Shown: piece after piece, positions 9,488-18,558 of the stretch
Position numbering within the stretch: position 1 is the stretch's first letter
Layout: every line of letters begins with the position of its first letter
DNA from: MFD04580-c1 sp963702995
Lineage (GTDB): Bacteria; Planctomycetota; Phycisphaerae; Tepidisphaerales; Tepidisphaeraceae
Direction of reading: 5' to 3'
Length of the DNA: 64,000 bases
NCBI GenBank assembly: GCA_963702995.1
Contig: OY969783.1
Span: 5,580,001 to 5,644,000, forward strand
Made by a program: the position numbers and the translations under genes
Notes under the pieces: model-generated
What the model was told of the DNA's origin: nothing
Database searches by the model: none
The model's input: only the letters and a program-made list of their open reading frames with translations

Positions 9488-9956
9488 ATCGGCGTTAAGC
9501 CATTCCTTCGGTAAGGGTTCGGCTCCGCCCGTACCTTTGACCAACTGACGTTCGACGTGCAGTGTTTCACACGCCCAGGCTCTCTTTGACGGTTGGCCGC
9601 TCTATAGGGTCGAACTGGCGGACGACACGCGGTAAAGTAGTCGCCAGGCGGGGCGAGTGGCCGACGGTCATTCGGGGGGTACGGGAACCTCAACCGTGCG
9701 GCCGACGAATAAAGGATAGGCCGGCCTCCCCATTTGCCGGCTTTGGCCTCCAGAGCCGATAGTGACGAACAGGCAGCCATCGGCAGTTTGCCACGATCAG
9801 GCAAGATGCGGTGGGCGCTGATCGCCTACGGGCCTCACAACCGACCCAAGAAATGCCGATGGCTCTCGGCACGGGCTCTTTTTGTTCCCCGCGAGCGGGG
9901 CTTGAAAAGGGCCGCCGCGGCCGGTCCGACGCTCAAGATCAAAGGCAAACGCCGTC
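9488..9956. other. Intergenic spacer
   Basis: About 470 bases between the acyltransferase and polymerase genes. No coding region, strong terminator or repeat was recognised. The promoter of the downstream polysaccharide genes may lie here. Confidence 0.4.
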
Positions 9957-11627
9957 ATGCGTGATATATCGAGCATCGTCCTCTGGGCCTACCTGCCGAT
10001 CATCATGTCGATGTTCGCGTTCATGAAGAACAAGCGACATGCGCTGATCGCTTCCTTCGTGATTGGCTGGCAGTTCCTTCCGATGGACGAGATCAAGCTC
10101 CCGGTGCTTGAGTTGTCAAAGCTTTCCGTCTGCTCGGCCGGCAGTTTGCTCGGCGCGATCGTCTACGACCGCGGCCGGCTATTGACGTTTCGGCCCAAGT
10201 GGTACGACTTCCCCATGCTGGTCTGGTGCATCTGCCCGTTCATTACGTCCATGCAGAACGACCTGGGGGAATGGGACGGCGGCTCTTCGATGGCGCTGCA
10301 GGTCCTTCTCTGGGGCATTCCATACTTTCTGGGCCGCGTCTATTTCAATGACTGGATCGGCATTCGCGAGTTGGCGCTGGGGATCTTCATCGGGGCGCTC
10401 GTTTACACGCCGTTCTGCGCCTTTGAAATGAAGATGAGCCCGCAGCTCCACCGGATCGTCTACGGGCATTTCCAGAGCGACTTCTCGATGACCAAGCGGT
10501 GGGGCGGCTTCCGCCCGATGGTCTTCATGCAGAGCGGCATCGCGCTGGGCATGTGGATGAGCATGGCGGCGATGGTCGGCGTCTGGCTCTGGGTCAGCGG
10601 CTCGGTAAAGGAACTTTACGGCGTGCCGATGATCGCGTGGGTCGGCTACCTGTTTGTCATGACCGTGCTGTGCAAGTCGCTGAGCAGCATTCTGTTCATG
10701 TTTGCGGGGCTGGGCGTGCTGTTCTGGGTGAAGTGGTTCAAGAACGCGCTGCCGCTGTATGTCCTGGCCCTGGCCATCCCGACTTACATGTACGTGCGGG
10801 CGAGCGGCACCTGGACGGCGGAGAACCTGGTTGAGGCGGCGAAGAGCTCCTTCGGCGAAGACCGAGCCCAGTCGCTCGAAACGCGCATCAAGGCCGAGAA
10901 CAAGCTGACCGAGAAGGCGATGCTGACCGTGGACATCTACCGCGGTGTGGATCGCGACCCAATGTACGGCTGGGGGCGATGGAGCCCCTATACGCCGAGC
11001 TTCGCCCCGTGGCGCGTCGGGGAGTTGAAGCACATCAAGGAATCGCAAGACCCACAGGCCATGTACTTCAAGGACGGGGCGCCGACCGACGGGATGTGGG
11101 TCATCACGCTGGGCGTGCTGGGGATCCTGGGCCTCGTGTCCGCGACGGTGGCGATTCTGTTGCCGGCGATCCTGTCGCGTTGGCGCGTCCCTGTGGCGAT
11201 GTGGGATTCTCCGATGGGCGGGCCGGCGGCCGTGTTCGCGGTGATGCTTGTCCTGCACATGCTCGACAACCTTCTAAACGCGATGCTGAACCCGATCTTC
11301 GTCCTGGCCATGGGCGGCCTGGCGGCGCTGCAACTTAAGGGGCAGGCCAGCAGCCCGATCCCGGCGTTGCGATACGGGCCGGCGGTTCCGGTCGGCTTCC
11401 CAGCGATCCCCGGCCTGCGCGTCGGCCCGATGGGCGGCCCGATCGACGAGCCCGGCTCGATGCCCGGGGCCGGCGGGGGCCGTTCGCGGGCAGGCGCCAA
11501 AGCGGTGCCCGCGTCGCTGCTCGGGCCTAATCCGGCGCTTCGCGCCCAGCGAACGCGGGTCGATGCGCCGGTCGCGGGCGTCGGCCCATCGTCGCGGCCG
11601 CACGTTCGGCCCTCCCGCCCGGCGTGA
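9957..11627 (+). CDS. O-antigen ligase/polymerase-like membrane protein
   Basis: Polytopic membrane protein of 556 residues with about ten hydrophobic helices. The best match in character is the Wzy/O-antigen ligase superfamily, which joins lipid-linked repeat units into polymer on the outer face of the inner membrane. A large non-membrane loop (about residues 280-380) ends in MYGWGRWSPY, like the conserved GWG loop of these enzymes. The C-terminal 100 residues are Pro/Gly/Ala/Arg-rich and look disordered. Its position among glycosyltransferase genes, upstream of a Wzc-like protein and exosortase, supports a polymerase role. Polymerase versus ligase cannot be decided from sequence alone. Confidence 0.7.
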   Translation: MRDISSIVLWAYLPIIMSMFAFMKNKRHALIASFVIGWQFLPMDEIKLPVLELSKLSVCSAGSLLGAIVYDRGRLLTFRPKWYDFPMLVWCICPFITSMQNDLGEWDGGSSMALQVLLWGIPYFLGRVYFNDWIGIRELALGIFIGALVYTPFCAFEMKMSPQLHRIVYGHFQSDFSMTKRWGGFRPMVFMQSGIALGMWMSMAAMVGVWLWVSGSVKELYGVPMIAWVGYLFVMTVLCKSLSSILFMFAGLGVLFWVKWFKNALPLYVLALAIPTYMYVRASGTWTAENLVEAAKSSFGEDRAQSLETRIKAENKLTEKAMLTVDIYRGVDRDPMYGWGRWSPYTPSFAPWRVGELKHIKESQDPQAMYFKDGAPTDGMWVITLGVLGILGLVSATVAILLPAILSRWRVPVAMWDSPMGGPAAVFAVMLVLHMLDNLLNAMLNPIFVLAMGGLAALQLKGQASSPIPALRYGPAVPVGFPAIPGLRVGPMGGPIDEPGSMPGAGGGRSRAGAKAVPASLLGPNPALRAQRTRVDAPVAGVGPSSRPHVRPSRPA

Positions 11628-11671
11628 CGCGTGCCGGGTGCGAGGCCACGACCTGAAGAGACCGAACCTCT

Positions 11672-12637
11672 ATGCGGCTGCTTGTTGTCATCGTGAATTA
11701 CCGATCGGCCGGCCTGACGGTCGATTGCCTTCGCTCACTGGCGCCGGAAATCGCGCGCGTGGAAGGGGGCGCCCGGGTCATCGTCACGGACAACGCCTCG
11801 GGTGACGATTCCGTGCCGAGCCTGACCCGCGCCGTCGCCGACAACGATTGGGGCGGCTGGGCGATTGTCCAGCCGCTGGAGCACAACGGCGGCTTCGCGT
11901 ACGGGAACAACGCCGCGATTCGCCCGGCCCTGGCGTCAATTGACAAGCCGGACTACGTGCTCCTGCTCAACCCGGACACGGTCGTTCGGCCTGACGCGCT
12001 GGCGGCGCTGCTGGATTTCATGGATGCCAACCCGTCTGCGGGCCTTGCGGGCTCGCGGCTGGAGCACCCCGACGGGGCGCCGCAACGGTCGGCGTTTCGA
12101 TTCCACTCGGTCGCCAGCGAGCTGGAGGCGGGGCTGCGGATCGGCCTGGTCTCCAAGCTCCTTCAGAATCGGGTCGTCGCGCCGCCGGTCCCGCGGGGGA
12201 CCGAGCCCCGCCGCGTGGACTGGGTCGCCGGCGCAAGCCTGATCGTCCGGCGGCGAGTGTTTGAGACGGCGGGGCTGCTGGACGAGGCGTATTTCATGTA
12301 CTTCGAGGAGGTGGACTTTTGCCTCCGTGCCCGGCGCGCCGGATGGCCCTGCTGGTACGTGCCGGCGTCGCGGGTGGTCCATCTTGTTGGGCAGAGCTCC
12401 GGCGTGACCGACGTCAAACGCGCGTCGGCCAAGCGCCGGCCCGCTTATTGGTTCGATTCGCGGCGGCGCTATTTCCGCATGAATCACGGTCGGGCGAAGA
12501 CGTTCCTGGCGGACCTGGCCTGGTCGGCGGGGTTCGCGACGTTCCGCGCCAGGCAGTTCCTGCAACGAAAGCCCGACACCGACGCCGCGCGGCTCTGGCG
12601 CGATTTCGTCCGGTACAACTTCCTGGCGCTCCGGTGA
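11672..12637 (+). CDS. Glycosyltransferase family 2 (rhamnosyltransferase-like)
   Basis: Cytoplasmic GT-A enzyme of 321 residues that adds a sugar to the growing lipid-linked repeat unit. It starts with VIVNYRSAGLTVDCLRSL, has the nucleotide-binding VTDNASGDDS, a metal-site region LLNPDT (about residue 95) and the acceptor-region signature YFMYFEEVDFCLRARRAGW (about 210-228). This pattern is typical of WbbL/rhamnosyltransferase-like members; the donor sugar is not certain. The stop lies 10 bases before the next start, so the two genes are likely co-transcribed. Confidence 0.88.
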   Translation: MRLLVVIVNYRSAGLTVDCLRSLAPEIARVEGGARVIVTDNASGDDSVPSLTRAVADNDWGGWAIVQPLEHNGGFAYGNNAAIRPALASIDKPDYVLLLNPDTVVRPDALAALLDFMDANPSAGLAGSRLEHPDGAPQRSAFRFHSVASELEAGLRIGLVSKLLQNRVVAPPVPRGTEPRRVDWVAGASLIVRRRVFETAGLLDEAYFMYFEEVDFCLRARRAGWPCWYVPASRVVHLVGQSSGVTDVKRASAKRRPAYWFDSRRRYFRMNHGRAKTFLADLAWSAGFATFRARQFLQRKPDTDAARLWRDFVRYNFLALR

Positions 12638-12647
12638 ATCGCCCGCG

Positions 12648-13292
12648 ATGACCACGACCACCACCGCCAAACTCTCCCACTCCACGCCCGCGGCCGCTCC
12701 CGCCGCGCGTCCGGGCTCGCGCGACATGAACCCGGCCGGGGTTGGCTTGTTCTCGCTGCTTCGCGAGGACCTGCACACGCACGATGGCCGCCTGCTCGAA
12801 CAGGGGTTTTGGGCCATCGCGGTTCATCGGTTTGGGAACTGGCGGATGGGCTTACCGAAGGTGCTACGCGCCCCGATGACGCTTTTATATCGGTTCCTCT
12901 TCAAGTACGTGGAATGGACCTGCGGCATCACGCTGCCGTACACCGTCAGGCTTGGGCGCCGAGTGCGGATCTGGCACCACAGCGGGATGATCCTGCACGC
13001 CCACAGCATCGGGGACGACGTCCATATCCGGCAGAACACGACGTTCGGCGTCGCCCGGCGCGACGCGCTGCACCAGTTGCCCGTGATCGGGGACCGCTGC
13101 GACCTGGGGTGCGGCGTCGTGATCCTGGGTGCGGTGACGATCGGCGACGACAGCATGATTGGCGCGAACGCTGTCGTGCTGAAGGACATCCCGCCGCGCA
13201 GCGTCGCCGTCGGGGTGCCGGCGCGCGTCGTCCGCACGATGGAAGCGGCCGCCCCGACCGCCCCGGGCCTTTTTGAGCCGAACCGATCATGA
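12648..13292 (+). CDS. Serine O-acetyltransferase-like left-handed beta-helix transferase
   Basis: Hexapeptide-repeat acyltransferase of 214 residues, related to CysE but in a polysaccharide context. It more likely acetylates a sugar than serine. The N-terminal 25 residues are Thr/Ala/Pro-rich; an internal start at MNPAGVGLF (12726) is an alternative. A helical domain (SLLREDLHTHDG, FWAIAVHRFGNWR) leads to the beta-helix (IWHHSGMILHAHSIGDDV, IRQNTTFGV, IGDRCDLGCGVVILGAVTIG) and the closing VGVPARVVR. The catalytic histidine candidates are in the HHSG/HAHS segment. The stop overlaps the start of the next gene (ATGA at 13289). Confidence 0.85.
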   Translation: MTTTTTAKLSHSTPAAAPAARPGSRDMNPAGVGLFSLLREDLHTHDGRLLEQGFWAIAVHRFGNWRMGLPKVLRAPMTLLYRFLFKYVEWTCGITLPYTVRLGRRVRIWHHSGMILHAHSIGDDVHIRQNTTFGVARRDALHQLPVIGDRCDLGCGVVILGAVTIGDDSMIGANAVVLKDIPPRSVAVGVPARVVRTMEAAAPTAPGLFEPNRS

Positions 13293-14416
13293 CCGACATC
13301 GGCATCATCGCAATCGGCCGCAATGAAGGGGAGCGCTTGCGCCGGTGCCTCACGTCGGTGGTGGGGCTTGGGTACCCGGTGGTCTACGTCGATTCCAAGA
13401 GCACCGACGGCTCGCCGGAGGTGGCGCGGTCGGTGGGTGCGGAAGTCGTCGATCTGGATATGTCGATCCCCTTCTCGGCCGCCCGGGCGCGGAACGAAGG
13501 GTTCGAGCGCCTGCTGCGGACCGCCCCGGGCCTGAAGTACATTCAGTTCATTGATGGCGATTGCGAGGTGGTTGCCGGCTGGCTCGACCGGGCGCGCGGG
13601 GAACTGACGCAGCGGCCGGAGGTCGCCGCCGTCTGCGGCCGGCGGCGGGAACGCTTCCCGGGCGCGTCGCTCTACAACCGACTGGCCGACCTGGAATGGG
13701 AGACGCCCGTCGGCGAAGCGAAGAGCGTCGGCGGTGATTCGATGATGCGAATCGACGCCTTCCGGCAGGTGGGCGGCTACAACGCGACGGTCGTCGCCGG
13801 CGAGGAGCCGGAACTATGCCAAAGGCTCCGCGAGGCGGGATGGAAGATTCTTCGCGTTGACGCGGAGATGACGCTGCATGACGCGGCGATCGCGCATTTT
13901 GGCCAGTGGTGGAAACGATCCGTCCGCGGCGGGTATGGCGCGATGGACGTGGTGGCGCGCTTTTCACGCGGCCGCGACGGGTTGTTTGTCGGGCAGGTCC
14001 GCAGTGCTCGGGCATGGGTCATCTGGATCCCGGCGGTGGTGATCGGCTCCTTCGCGCTGATGGGAATTGTGCGTGGTCTCCGCTTGATTTCCTCGACTCG
14101 GGTCGGCAATGCGGGAGAGGGCGATGTCGTCATTGTAAATGCGATCGTCGTCGGATGGTTTGCCGCCGGGATCGTCTGTGTGCCCGCTATCTACTGCGTT
14201 CAGGCGGTGCGAATGGCGGCGCGGTGCCGCCGCCGTGTTGAGACGTGGCGAATCGCCATCGCATACGGTGTGCTCACGATGGTCGGCAAGTTTGCGAGCA
14301 TTGCGGGGCAGCGTCACTACTGGCGGGATCGCGCGGCCGGACGCAACACGCGGCTGATTGATTACAAGGCGGCCGCCAGCGGGGTGGCCACAGCCTCGAC
14401 TTCCGTCCGGGCGTAG
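13289..14416 (+). CDS. Glycosyltransferase family 2 with C-terminal membrane helices
   Basis: A 375-residue GT2 enzyme. The GT-A domain runs about residues 1-230, with IGIIAIGRNEGERLRRCL, YVDSKSTDGS, the metal-binding FIDGDCEV and VAGEEPELCQRLREAGW. HFGQWWKRSVRGGYG resembles the Q-x-x-R-W acceptor/product motif of processive GT2 enzymes. Three hydrophobic segments follow (AWVIWIPAVVIGSFALMG, VVIVNAIVVGWFAAGIV, YGVLTMVGKFASIAG), so it is probably anchored in the inner membrane. It is translationally coupled to the upstream acetyltransferase by a 4-base overlap. Donor and acceptor are unknown. Confidence 0.87.
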   Translation: MTDIGIIAIGRNEGERLRRCLTSVVGLGYPVVYVDSKSTDGSPEVARSVGAEVVDLDMSIPFSAARARNEGFERLLRTAPGLKYIQFIDGDCEVVAGWLDRARGELTQRPEVAAVCGRRRERFPGASLYNRLADLEWETPVGEAKSVGGDSMMRIDAFRQVGGYNATVVAGEEPELCQRLREAGWKILRVDAEMTLHDAAIAHFGQWWKRSVRGGYGAMDVVARFSRGRDGLFVGQVRSARAWVIWIPAVVIGSFALMGIVRGLRLISSTRVGNAGEGDVVIVNAIVVGWFAAGIVCVPAIYCVQAVRMAARCRRRVETWRIAIAYGVLTMVGKFASIAGQRHYWRDRAAGRNTRLIDYKAAASGVATASTSVRA

Positions 14417-14418
14417 TC

Positions 14419-14515
14419 GTCGCGGGTGCTCGACGATCGACGTGCCGCCGGTGCCCTCACCGGCGGAACGGGTGCGCGCTCGGCGACACCGCCGGTGGGG
14501 GCGCCGGCGGCACTT
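14419..14515 (+). repeat. REP-like palindromic repeat, copy A
   Basis: The core at 14441-14513 is a palindrome-rich module: CCGCCGGTGCCCTCACCGGCGG, then about 15 spacer bases including GCGCTCGGCGACAC, then the reverse-complementary CCGCCGGTGGGGGCGCCGGCGG. It matches copies at 15130-15250 and, inverted, 49746-49864. It lies in the gap before the acetyltransferase start at 14593. Confidence 0.7.
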
Positions 14516-14592
14516 GCATTCGTGGCTGTGCCTTTTGCAACTGGCTCAAGCTGGTTGGAATGCCCAGCGAAAGGGCAGCCCGGGGAAAGACG

Positions 14593-15126
14593 ATGCGCGA
14601 CCCCGATTGGGAAGCCGATCTCAAACGATACCCTCGCCGGCCGTTCCTCAAGGAGCAGTCGATCTGGGCAATCTGGGTCTATCGCTATGGCCGTCGGATA
14701 GAGCGCCGTCGGGCGGGCTTGATTAAGAAGGTGGGGACGACGCTCTACTGGCTGATGTTCCGGGTCGTCGAGACGCTGACGGGGATCGGGATCCCGATGA
14801 TGGTGCGGGTCGGGCCTGGGCTGCGGATCTGGCACTTTGGGAACATCTTCGTTCACAAGGACGTCAGGATCGGGGCCAACTGTACGCTGCGCCAGGGGGT
14901 GACCATCGGGAACCGCCGCGACGGCGGCCCGGTCCCGGTGCTCGAGGACGATGTCGAACTGGGGGCGTACGCGCAGGTGCTGGGCGGGGTGCGGATTGGC
15001 AAAGGGGCCAGGATCGGCGCGATGAGCGTCGTTTTATGCGACGTCCCGCCAGGCGCGACCGCGGTCGGGATCCCCGCGAAAATCTTGATGCCAAGGGCGG
15101 CCGCCGAAGTGGGCGTTCCCGCGTAA
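14593..15126 (+). CDS. Serine O-acetyltransferase-like beta-helix transferase (second copy)
   Basis: A 177-residue hexapeptide acetyltransferase, similar in plan to the enzyme at 12648. The helical N-terminus (FLKEQSIWAIWVYRYGRRI) and MFRVVETLTGIGIPMMVRVG precede the beta-helix with IWHFGNIFVHKDVRIGANC, LRQGVTIGNRR, LEDDVELGAYAQVLGGVRIG and VGIPAKIL. The ATG at 14593 has GGGGAAAG just upstream. An upstream in-frame start at 14560 would run into repeat-derived sequence. The first histidine pair differs from the paralogue (WHFG versus WHHS), so the substrate may differ. Likely acetylation of a sugar in the exopolysaccharide. Confidence 0.85.
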   Translation: MRDPDWEADLKRYPRRPFLKEQSIWAIWVYRYGRRIERRRAGLIKKVGTTLYWLMFRVVETLTGIGIPMMVRVGPGLRIWHFGNIFVHKDVRIGANCTLRQGVTIGNRRDGGPVPVLEDDVELGAYAQVLGGVRIGKGARIGAMSVVLCDVPPGATAVGIPAKILMPRAAAEVGVPA

Positions 15127-15129
15127 CCA

Positions 15130-15250
15130 GTGGATCGTTCCAAGCAAGATTGCGGGTGCGAGGCGTGATGATCCGACGTGCGGCCGGTGACCTCACCGGC
15201 GGACCGATATGCGGTCGGCGACACCGCCGGTGAGGGCACCGGCGGCACTT
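15130..15250 (+). repeat. REP-like palindromic repeat, copy B (about 120 bp)
   Basis: Begins just after the acetyltransferase stop. It contains AAGATTGCGGGTGCGAGGCG followed by the palindromic core with paired CACCGGCGG/CCGCCGGTG modules. The whole 120-bp unit, not only the core, is found inverted at 49746-49864, so the repeat unit is longer than a simple palindrome. Confidence 0.75.
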
Positions 15251-15508
15251 TGATTCACCAGCGTACCCGCTGATTGAGATGGAGCCGCCCGCTAGTGGTT
15301 TGTTCAGAGAAATCATGCGGGCTTAGGGTCAGTACGGGAGCCATCGATTGGGGTGAATGATCGCCTGTCCGTTCCGGCTCCCGTGCGGACCCTACATGGG
15401 CCACCCGCAGTTTTCGGTCAAATGGTCCACGAGCGGCGTGTGTCTGGCGTTTGGTGTCGATTGCGTACGAAAGGCGTCACCGGGTGTCGAGGAACGAGCA
15501 GATCAGCA

Positions 15509-16921
15509 ATGCCGACCAGCACGGAACGTCCGCCGGCCCGGCGGCGGACGGCGCACCGTCGCCGATTGCGTATCTGGCCGCGCGGTTCCCGGCGCCAGCG
15601 AAACGTTCGTCTATCGCGAGGTGCGCGCGCTTCGGGAGCGGGGATGGACGGTCCATGCCGTCACCCTGAATGACCCGGCTGAGCCGGGGCAGGCGGCCTT
15701 TGTAGACCTGGAGCGCGGGCTGCTGCGGGTCTATGGCACGGCCAAAGGGGCGACGCTGGCGGCCGCCGGGGCCGAGGCGTTCCTGCATCCGCTGCGTTCG
15801 CTGGGGACGCTGTTGCTCGCCGCGGCCGATGCGACCTTCCCGGGCGAGAAGGCGTCGCTCGGCGACCGCGTCAAGGGCATCGCCCAGGCGATCGCGGGGA
15901 TCGGATTGGCGCGTCGCCTTCGAAAACACGGCGTTCGCCATCTGCATAGCCACTTCGCCCACGCGCCGGCCAGCGTCGGCATGTACGCGGCGTGGCAGGC
16001 TGCCATCCCGTTCAGCTTCACGGGCCACGCGAACGACCTTTTTCAGCGGCGGGCGCTGCTGAGGCGGAAGTTGTCTCGGGCGGCCTTCGTCGCCTGCATC
16101 AGCGAGTGGCACCGCACGTTTTATCGGGCCCTCGCCCCGGAGGGCGAGGCGGAGCCGGGAAAGTACCCCGTCATTCGCTGCGGGGTTGATATCAGCGCAT
16201 GGCGTCCGGCGCCGATGAAGGAGAATGGCGGGCCGACGTCTCTCGCACAACCCAGGTGCTGACGCTCTGCCGCCTGGTGGAGAAAAAGGGCGTCGATACG
16301 CTGCTGCGCACCTGTGACGAGATGGGCAAACGCCTGGCCCGTCCGTGGAGGTTGACGGTCGCCGGCGATGGGCCGGACCGGGCGCGGCTCGAGGCCCTGG
16401 CGGCCGAGCTGGGCTGCGCCGAACACGTCCGCTGGCTCGGCGCGGTGGATAATGAATCGGTCCCCGGCCTTTTGGCGGCGGCCGATGTCTTCGCGTTGCC
16501 GTGCCGGACCGACTCCAGCGGCGATCGGGACGGCATCCCCGTCGTGCTGATGGAGGCGATGGCTTGCGGCGTCCCCGTGATCAGCGGCGACCTGGAGGCG
16601 ATCCGAGAGCTGATCCGGGATGGCGAGAGCGGATTCCTGGTCGATGGGCACGACGTGGACGGCCTGGCGGCCCGGATCGCTTCGATCGCCGCCTCGCCTG
16701 ATTTGCGAGGCCTACTCATTGCGGCGGGGCGGCGGCGGATCGAGTCGGAATTCTCGCTGGAGTCGAATGTCGCGAGGCTCGAACGGGCGATCCTCCTGGC
16801 CGCGGCCCGTCTGCGGGGCGGCGCCGAACGCGCAACCGCGCCCGCCCGGGGGTCGATCGGGCCGGGACAGATCGGGGCCGATCCGCTATCTTCGAAGGGA
16901 ACGACGTGCAAGCCACTTTGA
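15509..16921 (+). CDS. Glycosyltransferase family 4 (two or three frameshifts)
   Basis: GT-B glycosyltransferase of about 470 residues if its frames are joined. The family opening IAYLAARFPAP is in one frame. SETFVYREVRALRERGW continues one frame back after about 15596. The middle includes HLHSHFAHAPASVGMYAA, FSFTGHANDLF and VACISEWHRTF. After about 16225 the C-terminal domain resumes one frame back with LCRLVEKKGVDTLLR, VAGDGPDRARLEALA and the donor-site VVLMEAMACGVPVISGD. The ATG at 15509 needs a further one-base correction to join the opening, so the start is uncertain. The 250 bases upstream show nothing convincing. All the breaks are losses of one base. It belongs to the exopolysaccharide run. 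Confidence 0.72.
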
Positions 16922-17985
16922 ATCGGTCATCCCCCATGAATGACTCATCGCCGGCCGGCGCGGATCCCTTCGCGCACGGCCCTGGATCGTCAGTGAGCGC
17001 CGAACCAAGCGTCGGCCGCCGGTATCTGTTGGTCACCCCGTGCCGCGACGAGGCGAAGTACGCCCGGCGCACGCTGGATAGCGTGACGGCCCAGACCGCG
17101 CGGCCGGCGCTGTGGGTCATCGTCGATGACGGCTCCAAGGACCAGACGCCGGCGATCCTCCGCGAGTATGCCGAACGGTTCCCGTGGATCCGGGTGGTCA
17201 CTCGGGCCGACCGGGGCGACCGGAAGCTGGGGGGCGGCGTGATCGACGCCTTCTACGCCGGCTACTCCACGATCAACCCCGCCGACTTTGACTACGTGTG
17301 TAAGCTGGACCTGGATCTGGACCTGCCGCACGGGTACTTCGAAGCGCTGATGAAGCGGATGGAAGCCGATCCGCGCATCGGCACGTGCAGCGGCAAGCCG
17401 TGGTTCACCGACGCCGCCGGCAGGCATGTGAGCGAGAAGTGCGGGGACGAGAACTCCGTGGGCATGGTCAAGTTCTATCGGACCGCCTGCTTCGAGCGGA
17501 TCGGCGGGTTCGTTCGCGAGCTGATGTGGGACGGAATAGATTGCCATCGGTGCCGTATGGCCGGTTGGGTGGCGGTGAGCTGGGATGACCCGGCGATCAA
17601 CTTCGAGCATTTGCGTCCGATGGGGACGAGCCACAAGAATTGGTGGACGGGGCGCGTTCGCCATGGGGTGGGCCAGTATTACATGGGGACGGGGGTCTCT
17701 TATATCCTTGCGAGCGCGGCGTTTCGACTGACGCACCCGCCGGTTGTGGTCGGGGCGATGGCGATGCTCTGGGGCTACTTCAAGAGCATGGCGACCCGAA
17801 AGCCGCGGTACGGCGACGCGGCCGCGAAAGACGGCTCCGCCGGCGTGAGCGGGGCGGCCGAATTCCGCGCCTTTCTCCGCCGATACCAATGGGAGTGCTT
17901 GCTGAAGGGCAAGCGTCGGGCAACGGCAGCGTTCAACGTGGAATTCGCTGATCGGTGGCCGGCCCCGCAGGCTGACCGAATTTAG
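16906..17985 (+). CDS. Glycosyltransferase family 2
   Basis: GT-A glycosyltransferase of 359 residues. After a 40-residue leader come YLLVTPCRDEAKYARRTL, VIVDDGSKDQTPAIL, the metal-site region VCKLDLDLDLPHGYFE (about residue 130) and a late segment GGFVRELMWDGIDCHRCRMAGW. The start is read as GTG at 16906, because AAGGGA lies about 6 bases upstream and the frame overlaps the end of the previous gene. An ATG at 16936 is possible. One hydrophobic segment near TGVSYILASAAFRL to VVVGAMAMLWGY suggests membrane association. The donor sugar is unknown. Confidence 0.85.
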   Translation: MQATLNRSSPMNDSSPAGADPFAHGPGSSVSAEPSVGRRYLLVTPCRDEAKYARRTLDSVTAQTARPALWVIVDDGSKDQTPAILREYAERFPWIRVVTRADRGDRKLGGGVIDAFYAGYSTINPADFDYVCKLDLDLDLPHGYFEALMKRMEADPRIGTCSGKPWFTDAAGRHVSEKCGDENSVGMVKFYRTACFERIGGFVRELMWDGIDCHRCRMAGWVAVSWDDPAINFEHLRPMGTSHKNWWTGRVRHGVGQYYMGTGVSYILASAAFRLTHPPVVVGAMAMLWGYFKSMATRKPRYGDAAAKDGSAGVSGAAEFRAFLRRYQWECLLKGKRRATAAFNVEFADRWPAPQADRI

Positions 17986-18558
17986 TTTCGATCGGCTCTA
18001 TGGGCGGGGCACGGCCTTTGCAGTGGCTGCTCTTTGGTTCCTGCCAGTGGGTGATGAAGTTCGTAAGTGAATGTGGTTCAGAACCTTACGGTTTGGACGG
18101 CATGGCTCGGGAGCGGTCATCTCGTGCTTAGCCGCCTCTTTAACAGGCAGTTTACAAGCTTTCTTCGGGTAAATGACGTTGCAATGTGTCGCGATCTTCG
18201 CGATCATTTCGGCGGCGCCTCGTGGGTCTCAAACAGGAAAGCGAGGGTTGTACGAGGTGATGCCCGACAACCAGATTCACCTGGTCTGTGTCTAAAGGAC
18301 TGAATTTCTCCGTCCTGTTTCGTCAAAACGACGACCGTTTTGACGGCCAACACGCCGATTCTGTTCTTAGCCACCGGATGCATTCCGGTTTGCGAAGACG
18401 GCAGGGTGACCTGGGTCGTGGGCATCACGCGGGCGAGTGCGGCGACTGCCGTCTCGCATGGCTTGAAGGGTGCGCCCCAAGGTTGTTAAGCCCGATCGAG
18501 ACAAGGCGCGTGTCGCCCTGGTCGATCATCCGCGTGACGCTTCGTACTAAAGGCAGAT
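17986..18558. other. Intergenic spacer with a perfect palindrome
   Basis: 570 bases without a credible gene. The clearest element is the hairpin at 18321-18345 (listed separately). Base composition is less GC-rich than the flanking genes, which fits a promoter-bearing region for the genes from 18559 on. Confidence 0.5.
18321..18345. promoter_or_regulatory. Perfect 10-bp inverted repeat, possible operator or hairpin
   Basis: CGTCAAAACG, then a 5-base gap, then CGTTTTGACG. There is no T run after it, so it is not a canonical terminator. It lies about 215 bases upstream of the GT26 fusion gene and could be a regulator-binding palindrome. No regulator gene is adjacent. Confidence 0.4.

Noticed and set aside
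12648..13292. Calling this gene cysE (serine acetyltransferase of cysteine synthesis)
   Set aside because: The fold matches, but the setting between glycosyltransferases and a second similar gene makes a sugar acetyltransferase more likely.
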